From the NCBI RefSeq assembly GCF_010183535.1, contig NC_071329.1, positions 372,001 through 436,000 of the forward strand: a DNA stretch of 64,000 bases, in the 5' to 3' direction. Each line of letters starts with the position of its first letter. The first letter of the stretch is position 1. This DNA is from Caenorhabditis remanei (Eukaryota; Nematoda; Chromadorea; Rhabditida; Rhabditidae). A program made the translations under genes and the position numbers. This document shows, piece by piece, positions 23,801 through 38,600 of this stretch. The notes beneath the pieces were generated by a model, which saw nothing but the letters and a program-made list of their open reading frames with translations, was not told the DNA's origin and did no database searches.

Positions 23801-24624
23801 TGGGAGGTGCTGACGGCTCCCGGTGAGTCAACGAACACGAGTTGTGTGGAATCAGTGCAGATTGAGGCGGAGATGTTCTGGAAATACGGATTTTAAGAGG
23901 AGGAGGACGATTTCCTAGTCGTGAAAATACCCTCGTCGTCGTGTCCATTTTACTGCTAACCGCTGAGAGCGGACATCTGACTAATGAATTTGTGAGCAGT
24001 GATTTTCCGACGTTCGGAGCACCGATTACAGCCAGTTGGAGACATTTTTGGAGTGGTTGGGTGGGCGTTTTCTGGAAAAATGATATAGCAGCATCATCCC
24101 TTTTACAACTACGCCCCATCGCAAACGAGAGAGTACCGGCGAGAGACGCAGAGTTTTTTTCTCGCGCAAAACACAACTTTTAACAGTTTTTGAATTATTC
24201 TCGCTATTTTTCAAAAGTTTTTTGTAAATTTTTATGAAAAACAGCAAAAATAGGTCAAAAACTGTGAAAATCTGTGTCGGCGCGACAAATTACTCTGCGT
24301 CTCTCGCTGATACTCTCTCGTTTGCGGTGGAGCGAAGTTGTAAGAAGTGTGCCGAGTTAATATACAAGGGCATTTGGATGAGGGAAAATCTGGAATTTTC
24401 AGATTCTAAAGTAGAAAAATGAACGGAAATCTGGAATTTTCAGGTGAAAATGTCTGAAAATCTGAAATTGTCTGAAAATCTGGAATTTTCCGGTTAAACT
24501 TGCCTGAAATTCTAGATTTTCAGGTCAAATCCATCTGAAAATCTCATTTTCTCACCTCCAAACTAGCCGACGTTGAAGCTGTTGAGAATAGGCGGCACGC
24601 CACGTGGATTCTTTTCATAATCAT
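20863..24624 (-). CDS. Era-like GTPase, mitochondrial (ERAL1 type; C. elegans E02H1.2 orthologue)
   Basis: Minus-strand exons 24556-24624, 23931-24071, 23560-23877, 22282-22641 and 20863-21168 join in frame to 397 residues. G1 is GAPNVGKS, G2 lies in TTTR, G3 is DSPG (usually DTPG) and G4 is NKID. A KH domain with IIGKGGKRI sits near the C-terminus. The basic Arg/Ser N-terminus fits a mitochondrial presequence. ERAL1 proteins chaperone the 3' end of the small mitochondrial rRNA during subunit assembly. Exon 3 would run into TAG at 23524 if read through, so I used the good donor GAG|GTGAAT at 23559, which keeps phase. The ATG follows TTCCCAG directly, a trans-splice site. It lies 223 bp after the DIMT1-like gene on the same strand, as in a nematode operon. 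Confidence 0.93.
21250..21430. repeat. GC-rich palindromic repeat, family 5, in ERAL1-like intron 4
   Basis: Ends CATACTTGTCACGGGCC and GGCCCGTGATTTGACAAGTATG are inverted copies. The interior is a run of GGGCC/GGCCC units, a sharp GC island in AT-rich intron. Diverged relatives with CTTGCAACGGGCC ends lie at 58875-59160 and 63685-63930. Confidence 0.85.
22690..23310. repeat. Family 2 element split by an inserted family 3 element
   Basis: A family 2 left half (ATAACTCGCTTAAAACTCAC, then TTAATGTGCCGCGG) ends near 22790, and its matching right half (CCGCGGCACATTAAC, then AATTCGCCAAGATCTA) resumes near 23200. Between them lies a complete family 3 palindrome, 22795-23165, whose ends TTCCAAAATTAAAGAT and ATCTTTAATTTTGGAA are exact complements. 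Another family 2 arm follows at 23390-23475. Confidence 0.8.
24098..24362. repeat. MITE-like inverted repeat, family 1, in ERAL1-like intron 1
   Basis: Inverted ends around ACAACTACGCCCCATCGCAA and TTGCGGTGGAGCGAAGTTGT. Both halves carry CGAGAGAGTA and GAGACGCAGAG or their complements. It lies between exons 1 and 2. Confidence 0.85.
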
Positions 24625-24847
24625 CTGGGAACCTGAAATTCTAGATAAGATCTGAAAATAATGAAGAAAAAAAAACAAAATTGAGATGGGAAAATGCCGT
24701 AAAAGTAGAAAAACAGAGCTGAAAATTGGTGAAAATAACGATTTTTATAAGGAACTTCAGGGGAAAATCAAGAAAATCAACAAGGAATAACAGATAACAA
24801 TAAAATGGACAATTTTTGGGTGAAAATTTCAGGAAAATATCAAAAAT
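24625..24847 (-). promoter_or_regulatory. Probable intercistronic region of a two-gene operon
   Basis: 223 bp separate the stop of the DIMT1-like gene from the ATG of the ERAL1-like gene on the same strand. The downstream ATG is preceded directly by an acceptor (TTCCCAG), as for SL2 trans-splicing. The spacing is typical of worm operons. No promoter-like tract is seen. Confidence 0.6.
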
Positions 24848-27985
<3,138 letters not shown>

Positions 27986-28205
27986 TTTGTTATCTGAAAA
28001 CCGTAAAAAATAGGAGTGAAAAATAGAGAATGACGAAAAAGAAAATGTCCACGAGGAGTACACGAGAAGTGGCCTAGAAAACTCTGTTACCGTCACGGCC
28101 GTGTACTCCTCGCGGACAACAGGTATTGTGCAATTTTACTCAAATACCTGTCGATTCCAGCAATATTTATCGATTAAACTATCTAAAAATTAGTTTCTAG
28201 GCAAA
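27986..28205. promoter_or_regulatory. 220 bp divergent intergenic region with an 18 bp inverted repeat
   Basis: It separates the start codons of the DIMT1-like (-) and PUS3-like (+) genes and must hold both promoters. Arms at 28047-28064 (GTCCACGAGGAGTACACG) and 28100-28117 (CGTGTACTCCTCGCGGAC) are inverted copies with one mismatch. A similar sequence occurs in a palindrome in the mrpl-53 intron near 50320, so the arms may be remains of a repeat and not a designed operator. Confidence 0.65.
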
Positions 28206-31200
28206 ATGGGCACGAAAAGAGCAAATTCCGATGCCAAAAACCACGAAAAGTGTAAGGTTTTACCCTTTAAAACATAAAACAATGATAATCTTCCTATTTT
28301 CCAGCGAAAAAGGCAAAAATATTGGATTTTTCTGCTCACCCAAAACGCAAAATCGCCATACAATTCTTCTATTTGGGTTGGGAGCACGATGGACTTGTTC
28401 AGCAGCCGAACACGAAGAACACAGTGGAACATGTAAAGATTTTGGAAATAAAATTGATTTTTTTTAAAGAAAAATTGATTTCAGCACCTAATGGAGGCAC
28501 TTTTAAAAACAAAAATTGTTGAAGACTGGCTGAAATGCGATTTTTCACGATGTGGACGAACGGATAAAGGAGTTTCGGCGTTTAGGCAGACGGCAGCGTT
28601 TGTAGCTAGGTTAGGAATGGAAAGTTTAGAAAAAATCAAGATTTTAGCTCTAACTCTCAAAATTAGACTCAAAATCATGATTTTCAGCTCGAACTCCCAA
28701 AATTCTACCTAAACCGTCCAAATTTCCAGTTTTTGGAGTGTAAATGATTCAAAAATCGTGGTTTTAGGGTGAAAATAATTAAACATCGAGATTTTTGGAG
28801 TAATAATAGTTCAAAAACGTGATTATTAAAGTAAAAAGTTCAAAAATCGAGACTTTTCAGCGAAAACTCTCAAAATTCTACCTAAAATTGTGATTTTTCA
28901 GCTCAAACCCTTCGAAATTTTACTTAAATTTGTGATTTTCCGCTGAAACTCTTAAATTTCCACCTAAAATCGTGATTTTAGAGCATAATCCCCTTTAAAT
29001 TCCGTCTGAAATCGTGATTTTTCAGCTCAAACTCTTAAATTTCCACCTAAAATCGTGATTTTTTTTTAAATGAAAATAGTTCAAAAATCTTTATTTTAGA
29101 GTGAAAACCGTTTCAAAGTCGAGATTTTTGGAGTAAAAATAGTTCAAAAATCGTAATTTTCGGAGTGAAAATGATTCAAAATCGTGATTTTTCAGCTCAA
29201 ATTCTTAAAATTTTACCTAAATTTCCAGATCCACCTGCTCTACGGACCCCAACGTCTTCTGGGACGACTCGACACCTGAAGACGTCCGAAATTCATATAA
29301 ATCGAAAGAAGAAGAGCTTCCGTACATAAAAATGTTGAATGGAGTGCTTCCGAAGAGTATTCGAGTCTTTGCTTGGGCTCCAGTCGGACAGAATTTCAAT
29401 GCACGATTCGATTGTAATAGGAGAACTTATAAGTACTCATTCCCGAAGGCTGGGCTGAATTTGGAGGTGATTTTCATTGATTTTTTGTTGAAAAAAGCGT
29501 TTTTTGATTGGAAAAACTGCGTTTTTATAGGAGAAACTTTGAAAAATGTGTTTTTTCAATCATTTTTAGAGTTTTTTTTTCTAAAAAAGGCTATTTTTTC
29601 AATCAAAAACCACATTTTTACTGTAGAAAACGCCGGTTTTTGAAAGGAAAAACTTGGAAAATGAGTTTTTTCCATCAATTTTAGAGTTTTTTTCATGGAA
29701 AATGGCTATTTTTAGTCAATAATCCCATTTTTCCTTTAAAAAAACCGATTTTTGATATGAAAAAATTAAGTTTTGAAGGAGAAACTTCGAAAATACATTG
29801 AATTTTGGAAGGAAATTAAGGAATTTTCGCCCAAAATCCTATAAAATTGAATTTCCAGAAAATGCGCGAAGCCGCTCAACTTCTAATCGGCGAGCACGAT
29901 TTCTCGAATTTCTGTCAAATCGATATGAATGAGAAGCGGCTGGAACAGTCGTACACACGGAAAGTATATGATGTCACTGTGGAACAGGTGTCCACACATT
30001 CAGAGAATGGTAAGGAGAGTGTGAAAACGTTGAAAAGAAGAGAAAATTCCCAGAAAAACAGTGGAAAGAGCCATATTTCATGTAATTTCACAGGTTTTTC
30101 AACTAAAACTACTTTTTTAAGCATAGAAATCGCAAAAAATCGCATGGGGGCCAGTTTCAGACCAGGAGCACTATATGCTATATGATTGAAAAGTCTGCAA
30201 TCTCGGAGAAATTTTTTTCGATCTATCTATTAGCACACTTTTCTTACAACTGCGCCCCACCGCAAACGAGAGAGTATTGAAGAGAGACGCAGAGTTTCTC
30301 TCTCGCCGATACAGATTTTCAATTTTTTTACTTATTCTCGCAATTTTCCACAATTTTTCGGTAAATTATTATGAAAAATGGCGAGAATAGGGCGGAAACT
30401 GTGAAAATCTGTGTCGGCACGAGAAAAAAACTCTGCGTCTCTCTCCAATACTCTCTCGTTTGCGGAGGGGCGCAGTTGTAAGACGGATGAGTTGCTAATA
30501 AAAGGCGCCATTTTCCGTTTAAAAAACCCCTAAATTGATGCAAAAATCTCATTTTTTCAAAGTTTCTCATAAAAAATACAGTTTTTTTCAACGGAAAATG
30601 TGGGATTTTTGATATTAGCTCGGCACAGTTCTTACATCTGCGCTCCACCGCAAACGAGAGAGTATCGGCTGGAGACGCAGAGTTTTTTTAAACCTATTTT
30701 CGGTATTTTCCAATAGTTTTTAAATAAATTGCTATGAAAAAAGCGATAAAAGGTTAAAAACTGAAAATCTGTGTCGGCGCGAGAAAAAAACTCTGCGTCT
30801 CTCTTTCCGATACTCTCTCGTTTGCGATGGGGCGCAGTTGTAACAGGCTGTAAGGGGAGTGGAATGCTAATACATAAATGAAAAGTCTGCAATTTCGAAG
30901 AAAAAAGTTTTACGACTTCTGCTCAACTCTGACCCCGTTTTTCTTGAATACCAGGCCTCGATGACCAAAACTAAATATATATTTGAAACCAGCGCGTTTT
31001 CAGCTTTCCAATGGTATAGGTCACACATTTAGGCTTTTTCAAAGTTCCGCCTTCCAGGGATGTGCCTATGAATGCGCTTTGGGCGCTGAAAGAATTAAAA
31101 GTGGGCGAAAATGCGACGAGAGAGAGTGTGTAATATCGAGAGAGTGTATCTGCGTCTCTTCATTTCGCACACTCTTTCTCGTCGCATTTTCGAATTTCGG

Positions 31201-31804
31201 CTGAAAATGCGAGGCGCTCAACGCCACCCGGGCACATACCTGCCGCCTTCGTCGAAATGCTTCTTCCCAACTTCCAGATATCTACTCAATGGTGGAGCTG
31301 ACGGTCTCGGGAAGCGGATTCCTGTGGCACATGATTCGCTACATCGTCACAGTACTCCAGGAGATTGCACGTGGAAATGAGGAGCCCTCACTCGTCTCGG
31401 ATCTTCTGAATCTGTCGAAATATCCGAGTCGTCCGCACTACACACTATCATCAGATACCCCGTTGTGTCTCTTCGATTGTGGATATAAAACAGAAGACGT
31501 CGAGTGGAAAATTCACGAGCCAACGATGAAAACTACAGTATCTGGACTGCAAAAGACGTGGGCAACGTATCAAACGAGGTCTCGAATGATGGAGAATATG
31601 ATTGGAGAGTTGACACAGATGACGTCGTCGTCGTGGGATTCAGAAGAAGACGTCACGAGAGGACTCCATGAATTCGTACAGGATCGACCGATACCGACGA
31701 GTTATTGCAAGTTTGAGAAGAGACAAATGTGTGAGAGTTTGGAGGTGAAGAAGCAGAAGATGTTGGTGAAGAAGGAGGAGAAGGAGAAAATGAATGGAAA
31801 TTGA
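28206..31804 (+). CDS. tag-124: tRNA pseudouridine synthase, PUS3/Deg1 type (C. elegans E02H1.3 orthologue)
   Basis: Exons 28206-28251, 28305-28432, 28485-28609, 29229-29466, 29859-30009 and 31278-31804 join in frame to 404 residues. The TruA-family core is present: KIAIQFFYLGWEHDG at the start, the catalytic Asp in CGRTDKGVSAF, RRTYKYSFP, GEHDFSNFCQID and SGSGFLWHMIRYIV. A Lys/Glu-rich C-terminus (KKQKMLVKKEEKEK) may aid nuclear or RNA binding. PUS3 enzymes make pseudouridine at positions 38 and 39 of the tRNA anticodon arm. The ATG follows TTTCTAG, a probable trans-splice site. Intron 5 (1.27 kb) carries two family 1 elements and a hairpin. The name tag-124 is from memory of the C. elegans locus. 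Confidence 0.93.
30230..30500. repeat. MITE-like inverted repeat, family 1, in PUS3-like intron 5
   Basis: Ends TTACAACTGCGCCCCACCGC and GGGGCGCAGTTGTAAG are inverted copies, flanked by ATTAGCAC on the left and TTGCTAATA on the right. Confidence 0.88.
30612..30872. repeat. Second family 1 element in PUS3-like intron 5
   Basis: Ends TTCTTACATCTGCGCTCCAC and TGGGGCGCAGTTGTAA. It is flanked by TATTAGCTCGG and ATGCTAATAC, so TTAGC/GCTAA looks like the true terminus. Confidence 0.88.
31108..31190. repeat. Hairpin with 23 bp arms
   Basis: Arms 31108-31130 and 31168-31190 (AAAATGCGACGAG...GTGTG) match as an inverted repeat at 22 of 23 positions, with a 37 bp loop. It lies in PUS3-like intron 5. 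It may be an old MITE core or a hairpin RNA; there is no other support for the latter. Confidence 0.8.
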
Positions 31805-32686
31805 TTGATTTTCTTAGTTTAACTGTGAAATTTTTCTACTTTCACTGCAAACATTGCAATTTTTAGCTCATTTTTGCCTGAAATTCTCTATTTTTTGTAT
31901 TTTTTCCAGAAGAATGAGAGGGATTCGTCCAAATTCTAGCTGGAAATTGAGAAAAGTTAAAGCAAATTCAGATTTTCTCAGTTTTCCTGTGAATTTTTCC
32001 ATTTTTCCTTGCCAAAATCCCAATTTTCAGCTATTTTTCACCCGAAATTCTTTAACTTTCGGCATTTTTCCGGAGGAATGAGATGGATTTGTAGAATTTC
32101 TAGGTGGAAATTGAAGAAAAATGAATGAAAATTCAGATTTTCTCAATTTTCCAGTGAAATTTTTCCAATTTTTCACTGCAAATTGGGGAAAAAAAAGGAA
32201 TTTTTCTCTTTCCCTTAAAAAATCCCAATTTTCAGCTAATTTTCATCCGAAATTCTCTATTTTTCGCCATATTTTCGGAGGAATGAGCTGGAACTTGGAA
32301 AAATATGAAGAAAAATTCAGATTTTCTCAGTTTTCCAGTGAATTTTTAATTTTTCCTTCGAAAAATCTCAATTTCCCGCTGATTTTCACCCGAAGATCCC
32401 TATTTTTCGTCATTTTTCCCAGATCTCTTCGCCTAAATTGTCCATTATCCCCTTTCATATCTTTCCCAGAGACCATATGTTGCACCTCTCACCCCTTCCG
32501 CCCGAATCAATACTCTATTTGAATATTTTTGTGTTTTGTTAACAGTTTTTGTTGAATTTTTTGTTTTTGAAAGAAAATAATCAGATTTTTATAATTTTCA
32601 CCACTTTTTACTCTCAAAATCGGTTTTTTCATACCGTTTAATACTTTGATAACACTATTTTCAGCATTTTCAGCCTAATTTTCAGA
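31805..32686. other. Intergenic spacer between PUS3-like gene and parp-2
   Basis: It holds a diverged tandem repeat of about 190 bp with recurring TTTTCAGC, GGAGGAATGAG and CAGATTTTCTCAGTTTTCC (31850-32400). No AATAAA and no gene were recognised. The last bases before the parp-2 ATG contain three TTTTCAG sites. Confidence 0.5.
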
Positions 32687-35600
32687 ATGTCTCTAATCGA
32701 CGATGAGAACGGTCGTCCCTATAAAGTGCATCTGTGCAAAACGAACATTGCTCAGAATAACAATAAGTTTTATGATATGGAAATGTTGGATAATGGAGGG
32801 AATGAACCGCAGAGATATTCGTGAGTCAAAAGGCTGAAAATATGGGAAATTTACGGTTTTTTGATGGAAAATGACAATTTTTCGTTGAAAAAATTGGTTT
32901 TTTGTTCGGAAAAATTGCATTTTTATGGAAGAAACTTTGGAAAATGAGCTTTTTTCATCAAATTTGGAGTTCTTCAATGAAAAATGGTGGATTTTAAATA
33001 AAACGTCTCATTTTTTCCGTTGAAAAAACCCTTTTTCGTTGGGAAAAACTGAATTTTTAGAGGAAAAACTTCAAAAAATGAACTTTATCTATCAATTTTA
33101 AAATTTCTTTTGTGAAAAATGGCGATTTCTTATCAAGAATCCCATTTTTTTTGGAAAAAATGACGATTTTTTCATTGGAAATCTTATTTTTCCGCTGAAA
33201 AACCTGTTATTTGATTGAAAAAAAACGGCATTTTTATAAGATAAATTTCGAAAAATAAGGTTTTTCAATCAACTTTTGAGGTTTTTTAAATGGAAAATAA
33301 CGATTTTCCTTTGAAAAAACTGCATTTTTGATGGGAAAAACTTCGAAAAACTACCAAAAACCTCATTTTTACAATCTAAATCTCCTTTCCAGCGTAAAAC
33401 TAATCAACGGACGAATCGGCTATCGCGGTGTGACGAATTTCAAGAATTTCGGTTCTCTCGAGAAGGCGAAAGAGTTTTTCGAGAAGAAATTTCAAGAGAA
33501 AACTCATTTGAGTTGGGACGAGCGGGATTCAGAGCCCCTACTGAATCGATACGTCGTAGTGGAGTTATTGGCCACTGAAAGGGGCGTGGTCAAGCAGGAG
33601 GTGAAAGAGGAGGAGCCAGAAGACGTCGTGCCGGCACCGGAGCCACCGAAGAAGACACGTGGCAGAAAGAAGAAGGCGACGACGGAGGAGGTGGAAATCA
33701 AAAAAGAAGAAGAAGAAGAAGAGGTTGATGTGAAAGTGAAGGAGCTGATGAAGTGTATTTGTGATGAAGATGTTCATTTGGGTCTGCTGAAACAGCTGAA
33801 ATTCAATGAAGCATATGGAAAACCTATTGGTAAGGGAGATCTCGAAAATTGACTGAAAATAACTCAAAAATTGAGATTTGTAACCGAAAAATTGACGATT
33901 TTTAGCCAAAAATGAGATTTTTCCCCAAAAATCGCTATTTTCAATTCAAAAATTCACATTTTCACCCAAAAATCTACATTTTCAGCCCAGAAATTGAGAT
34001 TTGTAACCCAAAAATTTGTCATTTTTAATCCTCTTATAGAGATTCAAGCGATTTTCAGACTGTCTCTCCTTGAGTCAACTGAAAACCGGATACGATATTC
34101 TCGCTGCGTTGGAGAAGTCGATTGGAGGGAAAAAAGGTAAGAAATGAGGACATCTGGACTCTCGGACTCACAAAATTACACAATTTTAAGTAGAATTTTC
34201 TCATTAAATTTCACTAAATTTCAGACATCCAAAATAGCAGTTTTGTAATGTAAGTCAGCACGAAATGTCTATCGTTTTTGGTTGTTTAGTTCTTTTTTGT
34301 TGTGATTTTTGGGTTTCTAGATCGGTTTCAGCTTGTGAAGACATTTGGATGAACAGACAGACAGACAGCTCTTTTCGCGGACATCTTGATACCCAGATTC
34401 ACAGACAGAAGCCTTAAAACGAAATAGTCTATCTTTCCTAAAGACATCATGATATACCGGACACACAGATAGACATCAGGACTCAGACAGACAGTCAGTT
34501 TGGACATCTGGATACACAGATTCAAGGACAGACTTTCAGACATTTGAGTACATTGAAAAGTGGAAATCTAGATGGAAAAAGTTTAAAATTTTGGTCCGGC
34601 CTAAAAAAATATCCATTTTTTGATAATTTTGCAGAATTTCTGCATGATAGCCGAAAATTTGACGTTTTTGCAACAACAAAAAATTCGAAAACATTTGAAT
34701 TTTGGCGCTTCCCTCAAGACGTCCGGACGCACCGAACACACAGACGGAGTCCCCAATTTTCAGTTTCCCCATCAAACCTATACTAACATTCCCATTTCCA
34801 GCCGCCCGGAATTTTTTTGCGAAAAAGTCAAATTTTCAACTTTGATTCAGAATTAGAAGAAGTTCTGAAAAATCATTAAAATTCTCACATTTTCGATGAA
34901 AAATTTCGAAAATTTCAAAAAATTGGTTATTTTTTGAAAAGTATGCATTAAACCTATACTAATTTTCTCTCTCCCATTTCCAGCCGCTCGTTCCACCACC
35001 CGTTCTCGCTCCGCCCCCTCCACCACAACCGCCGCAACAAACTCCGCCTCCATCTTCCACGACACCAACAAATATTACTCTCTGATTCCTCATTCCTTCG
35101 GTTTCCAAGTTCCCCCAAAAATCGATTCCCTCGCAAAAGTTGAGGCTGAAAGAGAGCTCCTCGATGCTCTAAAAGGATCAATTGAGGCGTCGATGGAGAT
35201 GAAGGATCTGAAATCGACGAAATCCGATAAGGATATCTATCAACGACTCTACGAACGTCTTCCATGTCAATTATCTCCGGTTTCTGAGGAAATTGCAGAG
35301 AAAATTGGGGATTGTTTGAAGATGAGAGGACCCACTCACTTCATAAAACTCTCCTATTTGGACGCTTTTGAGCTCAAGAATCCAGAGGAGGCGGAGCCAG
35401 AGGCAAACCCGCCCCCACCAAAAAGAGGCCGAAAAACCACTAAAAAGACTACAAAGCGTCTCCTATGGCACGGAACACGTGTGACCAACGTCTTCTCAAT
35501 TCTGATGAATGGTCTCCAGATTCCAGAAGGAGATCGGTATGGACTCATGTTCGGAAACGGAGTCTACTTTGCGAATGTGCCGACGAAATCCGCGAATTAT

Positions 35601-38600
35601 TGTTGCCCGGAGGTGTCGAAGAGGGTTTTTATGCTTCTTTGTGAGGTAAGTATTATATCGTGAAGCCGAATAAGAATAGCCAAGAATCGATAGACAGTCG
35701 TTTATATGAGCGGTGGTTTTATGTATGGTTAAACCAAAGAATAATCAATATCAGAGTTCACTAGTTCTATAATTCGAAGGTCGTCACGTCATTGCCAGCG
35801 TGGACGGCCACGCGCCTTTCCAACACCTCCCCCCCTTGCAGAAGAATTGTGTTGACCACGACGAGCAGAGGCTGGAGCGATTCCTCTGGCACGAGCGGCT
35901 GGATGATCCGGACGGCTGGATCCTCGTGCATTCCTTATTCCATGCTGTGGTTCGGAGCATGGGTCGTAGCGGTTCGGAGCTCGTCTGGGTCTCTGGCTTC
36001 TTCGCAAAGAATGGCTTGGGTCAGCAGTTGGTCGGGCTTGTGGACTTGTGTCTGGCAACGGACTGATGGCAGTGCTTGTTGTAGTAGTAGCTGTAGCACT
36101 TGTACTAATCGGTAGTGAGTCTTGCGCTCTTCTGTCATAATCTCTCGAAACGTTCAATTCATAGTTCACTTCACTTTGAGCCAAAGACTGTCCACTACTG
36201 CCGCTATCAACTCTCGTCCCTCCACCGAACAAAAAATCAGAATCTGACGAAAACGGCAACCGAGTAGTATCTGGAATATCAGAAACATTTAGCCCCACCC
36301 TGTGACCCCTTAGGCCCCCGGATTGCTGGGTCTCTACCCTATCACCTTGAGTATTTCCGAAAAACAACGGAAAGATAGTTTCTTCAAACACATCCTCCTT
36401 ACTCTTATCGCCAACTCTCTGTCTCAATTGATTCACATGACAACGATGAAGTCGATCACCAATCTGTACTTCATAGAGCACGTTCCCATAACGTCGCCGA
36501 ACGACCCCTAAGCCCCATTCGGACTTGTTACCACGTTGAACCCGAGCGTAAACCTTTTGATCTACCTGAAAAAATTTTGCGCGCGCTGCGTTATGCGTAT
36601 CGTATTGATGCTTCATTTTTGCTTGATAGTTTGACAACGCAGCCTTCTGATGATTTTCTGCCCTCGGAAGGAGCAGAGACATGGTAGTTCGGATTGCACG
36701 GTTAAAGTGAATCTCCGCAGGTGTCCTGCCATTAAGCGCCGCATGAGGCGTGTTACGGTAGTAGAAAAGAAATCTGGATAGTAACTGTTTCGTGATCGAA
36801 CCAGTACCCTTCAATTTGGTGAGACCTCTTTTGAGAGTGTCCACCATTCTCTCGGCAGCTCCATTGGACCGTGGGTAGTAAGTTGCAGTGGTCGTGTGTT
36901 GGATTCCATGGTTTTTACACATGCTCTTGAACAAGGCACTGGTAAACTGTGAACCATTATCCGACATAATCAATTCGGGGAATCCATGGACACAAAATAT
37001 TTCTTCCATTAGATCAACAGTAGAAACTGCCGAAATGGACTTTGTCATTTTGACTTCTGCATACTTGGATAGACCATCCACAACTACTAGTAGATAATTT
37101 CCATCTACTGGACCCGCGTAGTCCACATGAATTCTGATCCATGGCTTTTCCGGAGCCGGCCAAGGATTCAATGGCGCCACGATAGGCATCTTTGCTTGTT
37201 CTTGACAACTAGAGCAATGTTGAACAATACGTTCCACTTCTCTGTCCAATCCTCTCCAAAACACGAAAGCTCTGGCTTTCTGCTTCATCTTGATGATGCC
37301 GGAGTGTCCTTCATGTAGCTGTGATAACACGGCGGTTTGCAACTTTCTTGGCACTACTACCCGATCATCTAATAGCAAGCAATGTTGCAATATCTTCAAA
37401 CGGTCTTTGTATCGATGCCAATACTTTCCACATCCGACTGTGGTTTCGGTTTCCATGAATCGTGGCGAACTAGCTTCATAACAGTTGAGACTTCTGGATC
37501 AGTTTCGGAAGCTGCTCTAATGTCTTCTGCTGTAACCGGATAAAGTTCCGCCTTTGGGAACTCGTCCTCGAAGTCATCCTCATTTCTTATTTCAGCGATC
37601 ACAACATCATTTTCATCTCGTGGATAGTTTTGAATCATCCGCGATAACCAGTCAGCCTTCGCGAACTTAGCTGTCGACACATAGCTTATGTCGAAGTTGT
37701 ACGACAATAACGTAATTGCCCAACGTACAAGTCGGTTCTGCGAGTGCACTGGCAGATCTTTGTTATCTCCAAAGATAGCTAGAAGTGGTTTGTGATCAGT
37801 TTGCAGGGAGAACTTTCTTCCAAATACAAACTTGTGACATTTTTTTACGGTGTACACCAATGCTAAGCCCTCCTTCTCGATTTGACTATAACGTTTTTCA
37901 GTCTCCGTTAGTGATCGTGCGAAGTGAGCTATGGGCACTTCTTGTCCTTCTGGGTTTATGTGACTGAGCACTCCTCCAATTCCGTATTGGCTCGCATCTG
38001 CTGCAATGACAATCTTCCAATCTTCCTTGAAATGAGACAGCATCGTCGCATCGGCCACAGAATTCTTCAATCTATCGAAAGCATTTTGCTCAATGTTGGT
38101 CCACTTCCAGTCGACGTCTTGTTTCATCAGACGGTCCAACGGACCCCTAAGATCGCTTAGCTTTGGAACGAAGCGACTGTAGAAGCAGATCGCTCCCAGA
38201 AATGAAGCTAGTTGCTTCTGGTTTTTTGGAGATTCCATTCCGCGGATTACTTCAGTTTTCTGTGGATCGGGTTTTCTTCCGTTTCCGTTTACTATAAATC
38301 CCAGGAATTTGATCTCTGACTTGGCGAAGGCACATTTCTCTAGACTCACTTTTAATCCATACTCTTCAAGACGAGCGAACAACAACTTTAGTATGTGTTC
38401 ATGTTCATGCATCGTCTCTGCGGATACAATAATGTCGTCTAAATAAGATGCGACACCTGGCAGCCCATTAGTTAGCTTATCAACAACTTTCTGAAAAATA
38501 GCTGGAGCGGGCTTCAACCCAAACGGCATCCGTTTATACTTGAACAGTCCCAAGTGGGTGTTGATGACAGCGAGCTTCTGCGCCTCTGGATCAAGTTCAA

